This document shows positions 1 through 5,861 of a stretch of 14,887 bases of DNA, one piece after another (position 1 is the stretch's first letter; each line of letters opens with the position of its first letter). Origin of the DNA: Heritagella_A intestinalis. GTDB taxonomy: Bacteria; Bacillota; Clostridia; Oscillospirales; Acutalibacteraceae. The notes below the pieces were generated by a model. The model made no database searches. It had not been told where the DNA came from and worked only from the letters and a program-made list of their open reading frames with translations. Both the position numbers and the translations under genes were made by a program. Where the stretch lies: assembly GCA_904418995.1 (NCBI GenBank), contig CAJFQF010000022.1, positions 1 to 14,887 of the forward strand, read 5' to 3'.

Positions 1-84
1 TTTTAATTTTGAAACGCTCAGCGGCTTGATTTTGTGTTGCCTTTTTTGCTTCTCTAAAAATCTGTAATTTCTACTTGACTTTTA
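1..84. other. AT-rich flank with no gene recognised
   Basis: This stretch lies downstream of the dnaD-like gene, which is on the minus strand. It is clearly more AT-rich than the gene beside it, and the AT-rich composition extends into the last few codons of that gene. No open frame, convincing terminator or RNA was recognised. It may be an ordinary AT-rich intergenic region or a junction with foreign DNA; the window edge prevents a decision. Confidence 0.4.
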
Positions 85-1182
85 TTAGCAGGTCTTTTTA
101 AAATAACCCCACCGGCTGGTGCGCTCATACTCGTCCAAATCAAAACTGGTTTCCTTTTCCTGGGTCCGGGGGGCAGCTTTCGTGCTCTGTTCCGCCGCGG
201 CCTGCTGGGGGGTGAAGATTCCCGCCTTGTGCCAGCGCTCCAAAATCCGGTTGATATAGCTCAGGTTCATCCGGCCGGTGGAATCCACACAGCGGTTATA
301 GGCTTCCCGGAGCATTTCATCGCTGAACTTCCACTCCTGAATCCAGCGCTGGGCAAACTGTTCTTCCCGGGCGCTGGGGGAACGCCGTGGAATTCCCAAG
401 GCATTTTCCACCCTGCGCCAGGATTGTTCCGCTTCGTCCAACTGGCGCAGCTTACTCTCTGCGGCCCCATGACTGAAAATATTTTCAGAAGCCCATCCCT
501 TGGCCACTGCTTCAATATAGTTCAGGTTGTCCCGGCCCTTGCTCTTCACATACTGGAGCAGCATGACAATCACATCCACCGGCAGGCCGAAATCATCGTG
601 AATCATCACCAAGCTGGAAGAGAGTCCCGGCGAAATGGGCCGGCCCAAAATCAGCTCGGCCTCCTGCATCAGGGAACGGATTTCCTGGGACTCGTTGATC
701 CTCTGGGAAACAAATACGCCATCAGGCTTGGGAATTCGACGGGGCGGCGCTTTTTTCACCGGTTCCGGCTGCGGCTCGGGTTTTTCCTGGGGAGCCGGAA
801 GGGTGGAAACCAGCCGGGTGGGATGAGGCGCTTCTTGCTCCTGGGGAGCGGTATCTTCCTCCGGTTCCGGCTGGAATGATTCTCCTTCAGATTCCGGCTC
901 CTTCTGGGATTCCACTCCCGGAGGCGAAAGCTGGCCGCTATTTTCCCGCAGCAAACCTGTCTCCACCCAATACTGCATGGCATCCCGGGCATCCGCCGTG
1001 CTGACGCCTACGGCTGCCGCCAGCTTTTCAACGGAAATTTCCTCTCCCGCATGGCGCAAAACCCACAGCAGCACTTTCAGCTGCACTGCCCCGGCCAGCC
1101 GCATATGGCGGTCTACCAGGGAGGACGGCACCGCGAACACCGAATTCCATTCCCCAAGATTGATTTGCATTTTCCAGACCAT
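85..1182 (-). CDS. DnaD-domain replication/primosome protein
   Basis: This is a 365-residue protein of the DnaD/DnaB_2 family, which remodels origin DNA and helps load the replicative helicase in Firmicutes. Residues 1-85 form an N-terminal winged-helix-like region (INLGEWNSVFAVPSSLVDRH is typical of clostridial DnaD). Residues about 86-150 are a low-complexity Pro/Glu/Gln linker. Two DnaD-type helical domains follow, at about 165-240 (the YVKSKGRDNLNYIEAVAKGW segment) and about 255-330 (the NRCVDSTGRMNLSYINRILERW segment). Both carry the family's aromatic Tyr-Ile motif. The start at 1182 has AAGGG six bases upstream; an in-frame ATG at 1170, starting MQINLGEW, is a good alternative. A helicase-loader gene often follows in related genomes but would lie outside the window. 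The last six residues are encoded in AT-rich sequence, so the extreme C-terminus may be altered. The family assignment is firm; the precise role is inferred. Confidence 0.88.
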   Translation of the reverse strand: MVWKMQINLGEWNSVFAVPSSLVDRHMRLAGAVQLKVLLWVLRHAGEEISVEKLAAAVGVSTADARDAMQYWVETGLLRENSGQLSPPGVESQKEPESEGESFQPEPEEDTAPQEQEAPHPTRLVSTLPAPQEKPEPQPEPVKKAPPRRIPKPDGVFVSQRINESQEIRSLMQEAELILGRPISPGLSSSLVMIHDDFGLPVDVIVMLLQYVKSKGRDNLNYIEAVAKGWASENIFSHGAAESKLRQLDEAEQSWRRVENALGIPRRSPSAREEQFAQRWIQEWKFSDEMLREAYNRCVDSTGRMNLSYINRILERWHKAGIFTPQQAAAEQSTKAAPRTQEKETSFDLDEYERTSRWGYFKKTC

Positions 1183-1212
1183 TCCTTTCCCTTTTTACTC
1201 CAAAACCATCAA

Positions 1213-1229
1213 GCGGCCCCAAGGGCCGC
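1213..1229 (-). other. GC-rich hairpin in the dnaD leader
   Basis: GCGGCCC and GGGCCGC form a perfect 7-bp stem with a 3-base loop. It lies between the extended -10 promoter at 1249-1257 and the ribosome binding site of the DnaD gene, so it would be in the 5' leader of the mRNA. No U-tract follows in the minus direction, so it is not a classical terminator. It might stabilise the mRNA or modulate translation. Confidence 0.55.
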
Positions 1230-1248
1230 GAATTTCCTGTGACTATTT

Positions 1249-1257
1249 ATTATAGCA
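1249..1257 (-). promoter_or_regulatory. Extended -10 promoter of the dnaD-like gene
   Basis: On the minus strand the sequence reads TATGCTATAAT. This is a perfect TATAAT preceded by the extended -10 element TGN. The -35 region (TTTCCC at 17-bp spacing) is poor, as expected for an extended -10 promoter. Transcription would start near 1242, giving a leader of about 60 bases before the ATG at 1182. Confidence 0.65.
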
Positions 1258-1309
1258 TAGTCAGGGCCACCGGGAAAGGTGGAAAATTCCCAAAAGCCAG
1301 GCCTTCTCC

Positions 1310-1879
1310 TCACTTTCCCTCTTCCGCTCTTTGAATTGTCCTGGCAAGAATTTCCGCAGCAACTTGCGTGCCCTCTTCATTGGGATGGACGCCGTCGGCA
1401 GCATACAGATTCCGGCTTTCGGAAAGCTCATAAAAGCGGTCTCCCACCGGGGCCAGCAAGGCATGGTTTTCCTGAGCAGCCTTTCGGTAGGCTTGGGACA
1501 TTCGGCGGGCCATTTCTTCATAGGAGATTCCCAAAGCCGTCAGGCTGTCGCTCCCTTTTTGATACGCCCAGGTTGCGTAGAGAACGGGGATGGCCCCATT
1601 TTGGCGAATCTGCTCACACAGCAGACGGACACTCCGGAAAAAGCTGTCCGGCGCCGTAATCGGCCCGTTACTCATCTCTTGAAGCACCACATAGTCCCAA
1701 GGCTCTTTTTCCAGAGCCGCCTGAGTACGGGCGCCCATTTTCGTTTTGGGGTTCAGCTGCTCCGCCAGCCTTGCGCCGCCCCGGGTGTGCGCGATGACTT
1801 CCGCCCCTGTGAGACGGGACAAGGCATCAGGCAAATCATTGGTAAAAATAAAGCTGTTTCCCAGCATCAGGATACGCAT
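1310..1879 (-). CDS. SGNH/GDSL-type esterase or hydrolase
   Basis: This 189-residue protein has the signature blocks of the SGNH hydrolase fold. The nucleophile is Ser9 in GNSF at the very N-terminus. A block II Gly pair lies at about 34-35, an Asn at 71 follows the VVLQEMS strand, and the block V Asp162-x-x-His165 sits in ADGVHPNEEG near the C-terminus. Family members cleave ester bonds of lipids, acetylated sugars or small molecules. There is no signal peptide, so it should act in the cytoplasm. The ATG at 1879 follows GGAGGG at 6-base spacing. The gene is divergent from the esterase at 2076 and is followed by the dnaD-like gene. No strong terminator separates the latter two, so read-through is possible. 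The substrate cannot be predicted. Confidence 0.85.
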   Translation of the reverse strand: MRILMLGNSFIFTNDLPDALSRLTGAEVIAHTRGGARLAEQLNPKTKMGARTQAALEKEPWDYVVLQEMSNGPITAPDSFFRSVRLLCEQIRQNGAIPVLYATWAYQKGSDSLTALGISYEEMARRMSQAYRKAAQENHALLAPVGDRFYELSESRNLYAADGVHPNEEGTQVAAEILARTIQRAEEGK

Positions 1880-1911
1880 CGGAATCCCTCCAAATCTGTA
1901 GTATTGGCTTT

Positions 1912-1941
1912 ATTATACTGCTTCCTTCCAGGAAAGGGCAA
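1912..1941 (-). promoter_or_regulatory. Sigma-A-type promoter of the SGNH hydrolase gene
   Basis: On the minus strand TTGCCC (1936-1941) and TATAAT (1912-1917) are separated by 18 bp. The -10 is perfect and the -35 weak. The start of transcription would be near 1905, about 25 bases upstream of the gene's ATG. Confidence 0.65.
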
Positions 1942-2008
1942 CTTCCTGCCTTCATAGAAGGAATTTCCCCACAACGCCGCAGATTTTTCATAATAGAGGC
2001 TATCTCTC

Positions 2009-2040
2009 TTGACAAAAATGCAGTATACTATTTCTATACT
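2009..2040 (+). promoter_or_regulatory. Promoter region with palindrome, upstream of the esterase
   Basis: A perfect -35 hexamer TTGACA lies at 2009-2014. The best -10 candidate, TATACT at 2035-2040, is 20 bp away, an unusually long spacer. AGTATA (2022-2027) and TATACT (2035-2040) form an inverted repeat with a 7-base gap. TATACT also recurs as a direct repeat 11 bp apart (2024 and 2035), about one helical turn. The long spacer plus the repeats suggest a regulated promoter with a bound regulator; no regulator gene is adjacent. Confidence 0.5.
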
Positions 2041-2075
2041 TATATACAGCTCCTGCGGAAAGAGAGGGGTGCAAT

Positions 2076-2750
2076 TTGACTTCCTTTACGGTGGAAAAGA
2101 AAAACGTTTCGATTTTCCCTGCGGTCGGGCCGGACAGGCCTGTGATCTACCTCAATACCTTTGAGGAGGAAGGCCGGCAAATCTATGAACTGGCCCAAGC
2201 CGCCAATTGCCCGGATTTTTCCCTGGTAGCGGTAAGCGGTCTTGCCTGGAACCATGACCTTTCCCCCTGGGAAACGCCTTCTTTGACCAGCGCCGGGGAC
2301 CCCTTTACCGGCGGCGGAGAAACCTACCTGTCCCTGCTTACGGACACTATCTTGCCGCGGGCAGAGGAGATGCTCCCTGGGCCAGCATCCTGGCGAGGCG
2401 TTGCCGGGTATTCACTGGCCGGCCTGTTTGCGGTGTATTCCCTCTATCAGACGGACCGGTTTACCCGAGGGGCAAGCATATCCGGTTCCTTGTGGTTTCC
2501 GAATATGAAGGAGTACATTTTCTCCCATAAAATGAAGCGCCGTCCGGACTGCCTGTATTTCTCCTTGGGAGACAAAGAACACAAAACCCGCAGCCCTGTT
2601 ATGAGAGCCGTTCGACGGAATACAGAGGAAATCAGGGCTTTTTATCAGGCGCAAGGCATCGACGCCGTGTTCCAACTGAACCCGGGAAACCATTTTCAAA
2701 ACGCCCCGGAGCGTACTGTGAGAGGTATTCAGTGGATGTTAGCGAGATAA
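2076..2750 (+). CDS. Alpha/beta-hydrolase fold esterase
   Basis: This 224-residue protein belongs to the alpha/beta-hydrolase superfamily, resembling small esterase-D/IroE-like enzymes. The nucleophile elbow is GYSLAG with Ser113. The acidic residue is probably Asp166 in FSLGDKEHKTRS, and the base is His206 in NPGNHFQN close to the C-terminus. No signal peptide is present, so it is probably cytoplasmic; the substrate is unknown. The start is a TTG at 2076, chosen because AGAGAGGGG (2061-2069) lies six bases upstream and no good ATG is available. The gene follows the repeat-bearing promoter at 2009-2040. It is probably co-transcribed with the small gene at 2797, 46 bases downstream, up to the terminator at 3016. 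It is divergent from another hydrolase (1310-1879), and the two may share regulation. Confidence 0.82.
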   Translation: MTSFTVEKKNVSIFPAVGPDRPVIYLNTFEEEGRQIYELAQAANCPDFSLVAVSGLAWNHDLSPWETPSLTSAGDPFTGGGETYLSLLTDTILPRAEEMLPGPASWRGVAGYSLAGLFAVYSLYQTDRFTRGASISGSLWFPNMKEYIFSHKMKRRPDCLYFSLGDKEHKTRSPVMRAVRRNTEEIRAFYQAQGIDAVFQLNPGNHFQNAPERTVRGIQWMLAR

Positions 2751-2796
2751 GGACGCTCTATCCCTACCAGTGGAAACCAGAAAGGAGTCCAAAGAG

Positions 2797-2979
2797 ATGA
2801 ACTTTACCCAAAAGGAGCAAGAATATCTGGAGCAAGTCAAAATTCTGGGAGAAAGCGGCTCCCCAGAATTAAGCGCTCTATGCCGCCGGGCCTGGAAGGA
2901 TAGCCAGACGGGCGAAATTTCTCAAAAAGCCTACAGCAAAATTTATACTATGTGTATGGAGTATGCGTATCCACGATAA
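2797..2979 (+). CDS. 60-residue hypothetical protein
   Basis: This is a small, charged, probably helical and cytoplasmic protein starting MNFTQKEQEYLEQ. It has one internal Cys-Arg-Arg segment and ends EYAYPR. The ATG at 2797 was chosen because AAAGGAG (2781-2787) sits nine bases upstream; an upstream GTG at 2770 lacks such a site. It follows the esterase by 46 bases on the same strand and ends just before the terminator at 3016, so it is likely the second gene of that operon. I do not recognise the family. Confidence 0.65.
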   Translation: MNFTQKEQEYLEQVKILGESGSPELSALCRRAWKDSQTGEISQKAYSKIYTMCMEYAYPR

Positions 2980-3015
2980 GGAACCATTACATTCTCATTT
3001 ATCCTGACAAAATAT

Positions 3016-3045
3016 GTACCGGGCCCTCTGGGCCCGGTACTTCAT
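3016..3045. terminator. Bidirectional rho-independent terminator
   Basis: GTACCGGGCCC (3016-3026) and GGGCCCGGTAC (3030-3040) form a perfect 11-bp stem with a TCT loop. T-rich sequence follows on the plus strand (TTCATTTTCT) and on the minus strand (ATATTTTG). It ends the plus-strand esterase operon and the convergent minus-strand cotJ operon, whose last stop codon is at 3042-3044. Confidence 0.9.
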
Positions 3046-3650
3046 TTTCTCTTGGGTTTGTCAAAGGCAGGGTTAAACGCGTAAAAGTTCTTGCTGTCCA
3101 GCCTGTCGGTCAAGATGCGCAGGGCCTCGCCGAATCGCTGGTAGTGGACGATCTCCCGCTCCCGGAGGAACTTGATGGGATCCCGCACATCCGGGTCGTC
3201 GGCAAAACGCAGGATGTTATCGTAGGTCAACCGGGCCTTTTGTTCCGCAGCCAGGTTTTCGTTCAGATCCGCAATGGGGTCCCCGGTCACAGCGATGGTG
3301 TTGGCACTGAAGGGCGCGCCGCTGGCCGCCGTGGGATAAACGCCGGTGGTGTGGTCGATGAAGTAATCCCCAAAGCCAGATTTTTTAATATCCTCCATGC
3401 TCAAATTCCGGGTAAGCTGATAGACAATGGTCCCCACCATTTCTAAATGCCCCAGTTCTTCCGTACCGATATCGGTGAGAATCGCTTTCAGCTCCGGATA
3501 GGGCATTCCATATCGCTGGCTCAGATAGCGCAGGGACGCCCCCAGCTCTCCATGAGGACCGCCGTATTGGCTGATAATCAGCTTTGCCAACTCCGGATTG
3601 GAATTCTTGATCTTAATGGGGTATTGCAGCCGCTTTTCATAAACAAACAT
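3042..3650 (-). CDS. cotJC: Spore coat protein CotJC, manganese-catalase family
   Basis: This 202-residue protein is the CotJC type of manganese catalase, a di-manganese ferritin-like four-helix protein in the spore coat that can decompose hydrogen peroxide. The expected metal ligands are visible: Glu35 (PHGELGAS), Glu65 and His68 (GTEELGHLE), Glu136 (AAEQKA) and His169 (EREIVHYQRFGE). Length is close to the roughly 190 residues of Bacillus CotJC. The start at 3650 follows GGAGGAAG. The ATG overlaps the stop codon of cotJB by one base (TAATG), implying translational coupling. It is the last gene of cotJABC, ending at the bidirectional terminator. A further in-frame extension upstream exists but lies inside cotJB and is not used here. 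Confidence 0.95.
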   Translation of the reverse strand: MFVYEKRLQYPIKIKNSNPELAKLIISQYGGPHGELGASLRYLSQRYGMPYPELKAILTDIGTEELGHLEMVGTIVYQLTRNLSMEDIKKSGFGDYFIDHTTGVYPTAASGAPFSANTIAVTGDPIADLNENLAAEQKARLTYDNILRFADDPDVRDPIKFLREREIVHYQRFGEALRILTDRLDSKNFYAFNPAFDKPKRK

Positions 3651-3910
3651 TACAGATCTTCCTCCTCTCCGGTTTCCCAAGGCCAAGGCCCAGTAATCCA
3701 GGCCCAACGGCTGATCTGATTGCTGGATTCATGGATGGGCCCGTAGGCGTCCTCATATTTTTTCGTCAAGGCCGCAATCTTCTTCCGGTACTCGTCCAGC
3801 TTTTTGGCCGCATCGCAATTTCCAGGATGGGTGTCCAGAAAAATATGCAGCTCCCAGGCAGCAAACTTCATGGAGGAAAGCTGGCGCAGCATACGCTCCT
3901 GTTCGGTCAT
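3650..3910 (-). CDS. cotJB: Spore coat protein CotJB
   Basis: This 86-residue protein matches the CotJB family. It has an N-terminal MLRQLSSMKFAAWELHIFLDTHP segment, a central Lys-rich helix and a Trp/Pro-rich C-terminus (WAWITGPWPWE), all typical. CotJB is required with CotJA and CotJC for a coat sublayer assembled in the mother cell. The ATG at 3910 overlaps the cotJA stop by four bases (ATGA), and the stop overlaps the cotJC ATG. Confidence 0.93.
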   Translation of the reverse strand: MTEQERMLRQLSSMKFAAWELHIFLDTHPGNCDAAKKLDEYRKKIAALTKKYEDAYGPIHESSNQISRWAWITGPWPWETGEEEDL

Positions 3911-4107
3911 CTGGGTTCACCCCGCCTTCCATAAAACGGCTTGTCTAATTCCGGAAACAGTGTGCCGGCGTCCAGGGCTTTTTCGGCGGGATAAACACTG
4001 CCAAGCTGCTGGAAAGGCACATAAGCCATGGCAACCTGGGGATTTTTAGGCAGCGGGCTGATACTGCCGTCCGCCATACAGGTATTCTCCATGGAATACT
4101 CATCCAT
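3907..4107 (-). CDS. cotJA: Spore coat-associated protein CotJA
   Basis: This 66-residue protein has the CotJA core, with the AYVPFQQLGSVYPAEKALDAG motif and a downstream LFPELDKPF. It is the first gene of the cotJABC operon. The ATG at 4107 was chosen from AAAGGAG about ten bases upstream; a second ATG a few bases further upstream is out of frame. A sporulation-type promoter lies about 60 bases upstream, with a strong hairpin in the leader. In Bacillus the cotJ operon is sigma-E dependent, and the sequence here agrees with that. Confidence 0.92.
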   Translation of the reverse strand: MDEYSMENTCMADGSISPLPKNPQVAMAYVPFQQLGSVYPAEKALDAGTLFPELDKPFYGRRGEPR

Positions 4108-4136
4108 CTGTCATCGGCTCCTTTCTAAAGGAATGG

Positions 4137-4163
4137 GGGACGGAACCGCCGTCCCTCTTTTTC
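4137..4163. other. Hairpin with plus-strand T-tract in the cotJ leader
   Basis: GGGACGG (4137-4143) and CCGTCCC (4149-4155) form a perfect 7-bp stem with a five-base loop, followed on the plus strand by TCTTTTTC. As a plus-strand terminator it would have no obvious gene to end. On the minus strand it lies in the untranslated leader of cotJA, between promoter and ribosome binding site. It may block antisense transcription or structure the leader. Confidence 0.6.
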
Positions 4164-4190
4164 ATTCTATGCAAAGCCGCAGATTTGGTG
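4164..4190 (-). promoter_or_regulatory. Probable sigma-E/sigma-K promoter of cotJ
   Basis: On the minus strand CATAGAAT (4164-4171) differs in one base from the sigma-E -10 consensus CATACAAT and is also close to the sigma-K type CATANNNTA. The upstream ACCAAAT segment gives only a weak -35. The position, about 60 bases before cotJA, and the known mother-cell control of cotJ support the call. Which of the two sigma factors acts cannot be settled by eye. Confidence 0.5.
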
Positions 4191-4212
4191 TGCGGGGGCG
4201 TTCTTCCAAACA

Positions 4213-4248
4213 AAAAAACCGCCGGAGAAAGGTTTCTCCAGCGGTTTT
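4213..4248 (-). terminator. Rho-independent terminator of rnpB
   Basis: On the minus strand the sequence AAAACCGCTGGAGAAA, a two-base loop and TTTCTCCGGCGGTTTT form a near-perfect 16-bp stem, followed by a T-run (TTTTTTTG). It begins about 12 bases after the 3' end of the RNase P RNA. Confidence 0.9.
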
Positions 4249-4259
4249 CCTTTTTAAAA

Positions 4260-4608
4260 TGCGACCAGGCCTGTAAGCCGAGTTCTGTCGTGAACAGCCA
4301 TCTATCTTGGCCGGGCGTTGCCGCCGCGGCTCCTGCCACCTTCCCGGGACGCGCCGGGCCGACGCATCATGTCCCTCTGCGGTGTTGCTCCGAATAGGGT
4401 TTGCAGAGCCGTGGGGTTCCCCCCACGCTGGTGAGCTCTTACCTCGCCTTTCCACCCTTACGTGTCGAAGACACGCGGTATCTCTCTGTTGCACTTTCCC
4501 TGGGGTCGCCCCCGGCGGCCGTTAGCCGTTATTCTTGCCCTGTGGAGCTCGGACTTTCCTCAGACGCCTGCTTTCGCCTGGCGCCCGCAGCTGTTCAGCC
4601 TGCTCGCA
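4260..4608 (-). ncRNA. rnpB: RNase P RNA, bacterial class A
   Basis: This is the catalytic RNA of RNase P, which matures the 5' ends of tRNAs. The universally conserved 5' core GAGGAAAGTCCGAGCTC is at 4545-4561 (minus strand). The 3' core ACAGAACTCGGCTTAC is at 4272-4287. The 5' end TGCGAGCAGGC and 3' end GCCTGGTCGCA pair with one mismatch to form helix P1, which sets the ends. The roughly 349-nt length is normal for class A. A strong promoter lies at 4615-4644 and a terminator at 4213-4248. Several open frames cross this region but are by-products of the RNA gene. Confidence 0.96.
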
Positions 4609-4614
4609 GGATTT

Positions 4615-4644
4615 ATTGTACCCGCAAACCAGCGATTTTGTCAA
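4615..4644 (-). promoter_or_regulatory. Strong sigma-A promoter of rnpB
   Basis: On the minus strand a perfect TTGACA (4639-4644) and TACAAT (4615-4620) are separated by 18 bp. The first base of rnpB lies seven bases after the -10. The promoter fits in the 45-base gap between rnpB and the upstream frameshifted gene, so rnpB is transcribed independently of it. Confidence 0.9.
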
Positions 4645-4653
4645 GAGGTGGCC

Positions 4654-5600
4654 TCACTCTTCCCCGTACAACAGCGCTTCCAACACTGGCAGTACTGCTT
4701 CAGGGTACGCGTAAGTATCTGGAGCCTTCCCCTCTTCTATAAAAGGCTGGTATGCGCCAAAGTACAGGGCACGCTGCTTCATAGCGTCCTCTGTCATAAC
4801 CTGCACATAGCCTGCTTCCCGCTCATAGAAGGGGTCTTCTACTGCCCGGGCTACGATTTTTGCCAAATCTGCGGCATAGGCCTCCAGGTCGTCCTCCTCC
4901 CGTACCACAAATTCCATGGCCCCCTCGTACTGGCCTACGCCGGTATACTCCCAATCCATGTCTTCTTTCTCATAGACTTCCCGGGCATATTGGGAGGTGA
5001 GCTTCATCTGATAATCGTCTGTGAGGCCATAGCGGATGACACCATAGACCCGCACAGCCAGCTGCGGATGCTCCTCGGGGGTATAGCGGCTGATTCCGTC
5101 TCCCTGGTCTGGGGCTAGGGTAAAAGTGTGCTGTGAGTGTACTCCAAAGCCCGGATATCGTCCGCAGCCTCCCAGGAAAAGGGTTCCATAAAAAGCCCCA
5201 GCCGGGGATGGGCGTAGGTGATTTCCCGAGCCTCCAAAAAGCCCTGGTACCAGCGAATCTCCAATTCCCCCCAGGGCAAAACGGCTTCTTCCGGCATTCG
5301 GATGGCTCCCATCAAAAGGGACAGAGGCGCCCCCATCAACAGCAAAATCACATAGAGGGTCAGCAGAGTATTCCGAAGCCAACGCCTTTTTATCCATTTC
5401 CAGAGGGTGCCGCCCAGCAAAGCCGCGCCTGCCATCCCAGCCAGAAACCCAAAAATCCATAGGGTCACCGGCCGGTATTGCCAGCCATGATAGGCGGCTA
5501 TTCCCATCCCCACAAAATATAGCAGCCACAAAATTCCATAGGAAATCCAGGCCCAGCTTAACCAGCTGGGCCTGGGGCATTTTTTCAAGCATTTACACAT
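4654..5600 (-). pseudogene. Frameshifted three-helix membrane protein of unknown function
   Basis: Two overlapping frames together encode one protein. The first frame starts at 5600 (ATG after AAGGAGG) and gives MCKCLKKCPRPSW. Three membrane helices follow at about residues 14-36, 45-67 and 77-100, then a soluble region up to the stop at 5115. The second frame supplies the natural continuation from HTFTLAPDQGDG to the C-terminus LLYGEE at 4654. The total of 947 bases is one short of 316 codons, so a single lost base between about 5115 and 5150 explains the break. No slippery heptamer is visible, so programmed frameshifting is unlikely. The C-terminal half is rich in Tyr, Glu and Ala and not recognised. 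The gene is either a recent pseudogene or carries a sequencing/assembly error. Confidence 0.75.
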
Positions 5601-5650
5601 TCTATGACCTCCTTTTTCCCGATTCCCCTTCATGAAGCATACCCCAAAGA

Positions 5651-5674
5651 GATTTCCTACTTGTGACGGAAACC
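5651..5674. promoter_or_regulatory. Inverted repeat upstream of the membrane protein gene
   Basis: GATTTCC (5651-5657) and GGAAACC (5668-5674) are arms of an imperfect inverted repeat with a 10-base spacer. It lies 50-75 bases upstream of the frameshifted gene, in the 261-base divergent gap shared with the glycerol dehydrogenase operon. It could be an operator. No clear promoter for the minus-strand gene was found beside it. Confidence 0.3.
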
Positions 5675-5754
5675 TTACTCTTTTGCAAGGGCAGCCTTGG
5701 GCAACCGGTTTTCTCCTGTCTACAAATGCATTTTCCTGAGAAAAGTCTTTGGCC

Positions 5755-5783
5755 TTTTGCAGGAGCCGAGGGTGTGGTATAAT
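5755..5783 (+). promoter_or_regulatory. Extended -10 promoter of the glycerol dehydrogenase operon
   Basis: A perfect TATAAT (5778-5783) is preceded by TGG, an extended -10 element. TTTTGC (5755-5760) at 17-bp spacing is a weak -35. Transcription would begin near 5790, about 70 bases before the start codon. No fluoride riboswitch was recognised in this leader although the operon contains a crcB gene. Confidence 0.6.
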
Positions 5784-5861
5784 GGGCATAAGAAAGCTGT
5801 TCCCCCAATCCGCTCATCTTTTTTAGGGCGGGGCCTTACCATCAGTTAGGAGTGAATGCTT

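Noticed and set aside
229..879. 216-residue plus-strand open frame
   Set aside because: Antisense to the DnaD-domain gene; no recognisable domain and no good ribosome binding site.
4162..4742. Several open frames on both strands
   Set aside because: They cross rnpB, a structured RNA gene with a clear promoter and terminator.
5784..5861. Possible fluoride riboswitch in the leader of the crcB-containing operon
   Set aside because: The conserved crcB-motif core was not found by eye here or in the short gap before crcB.
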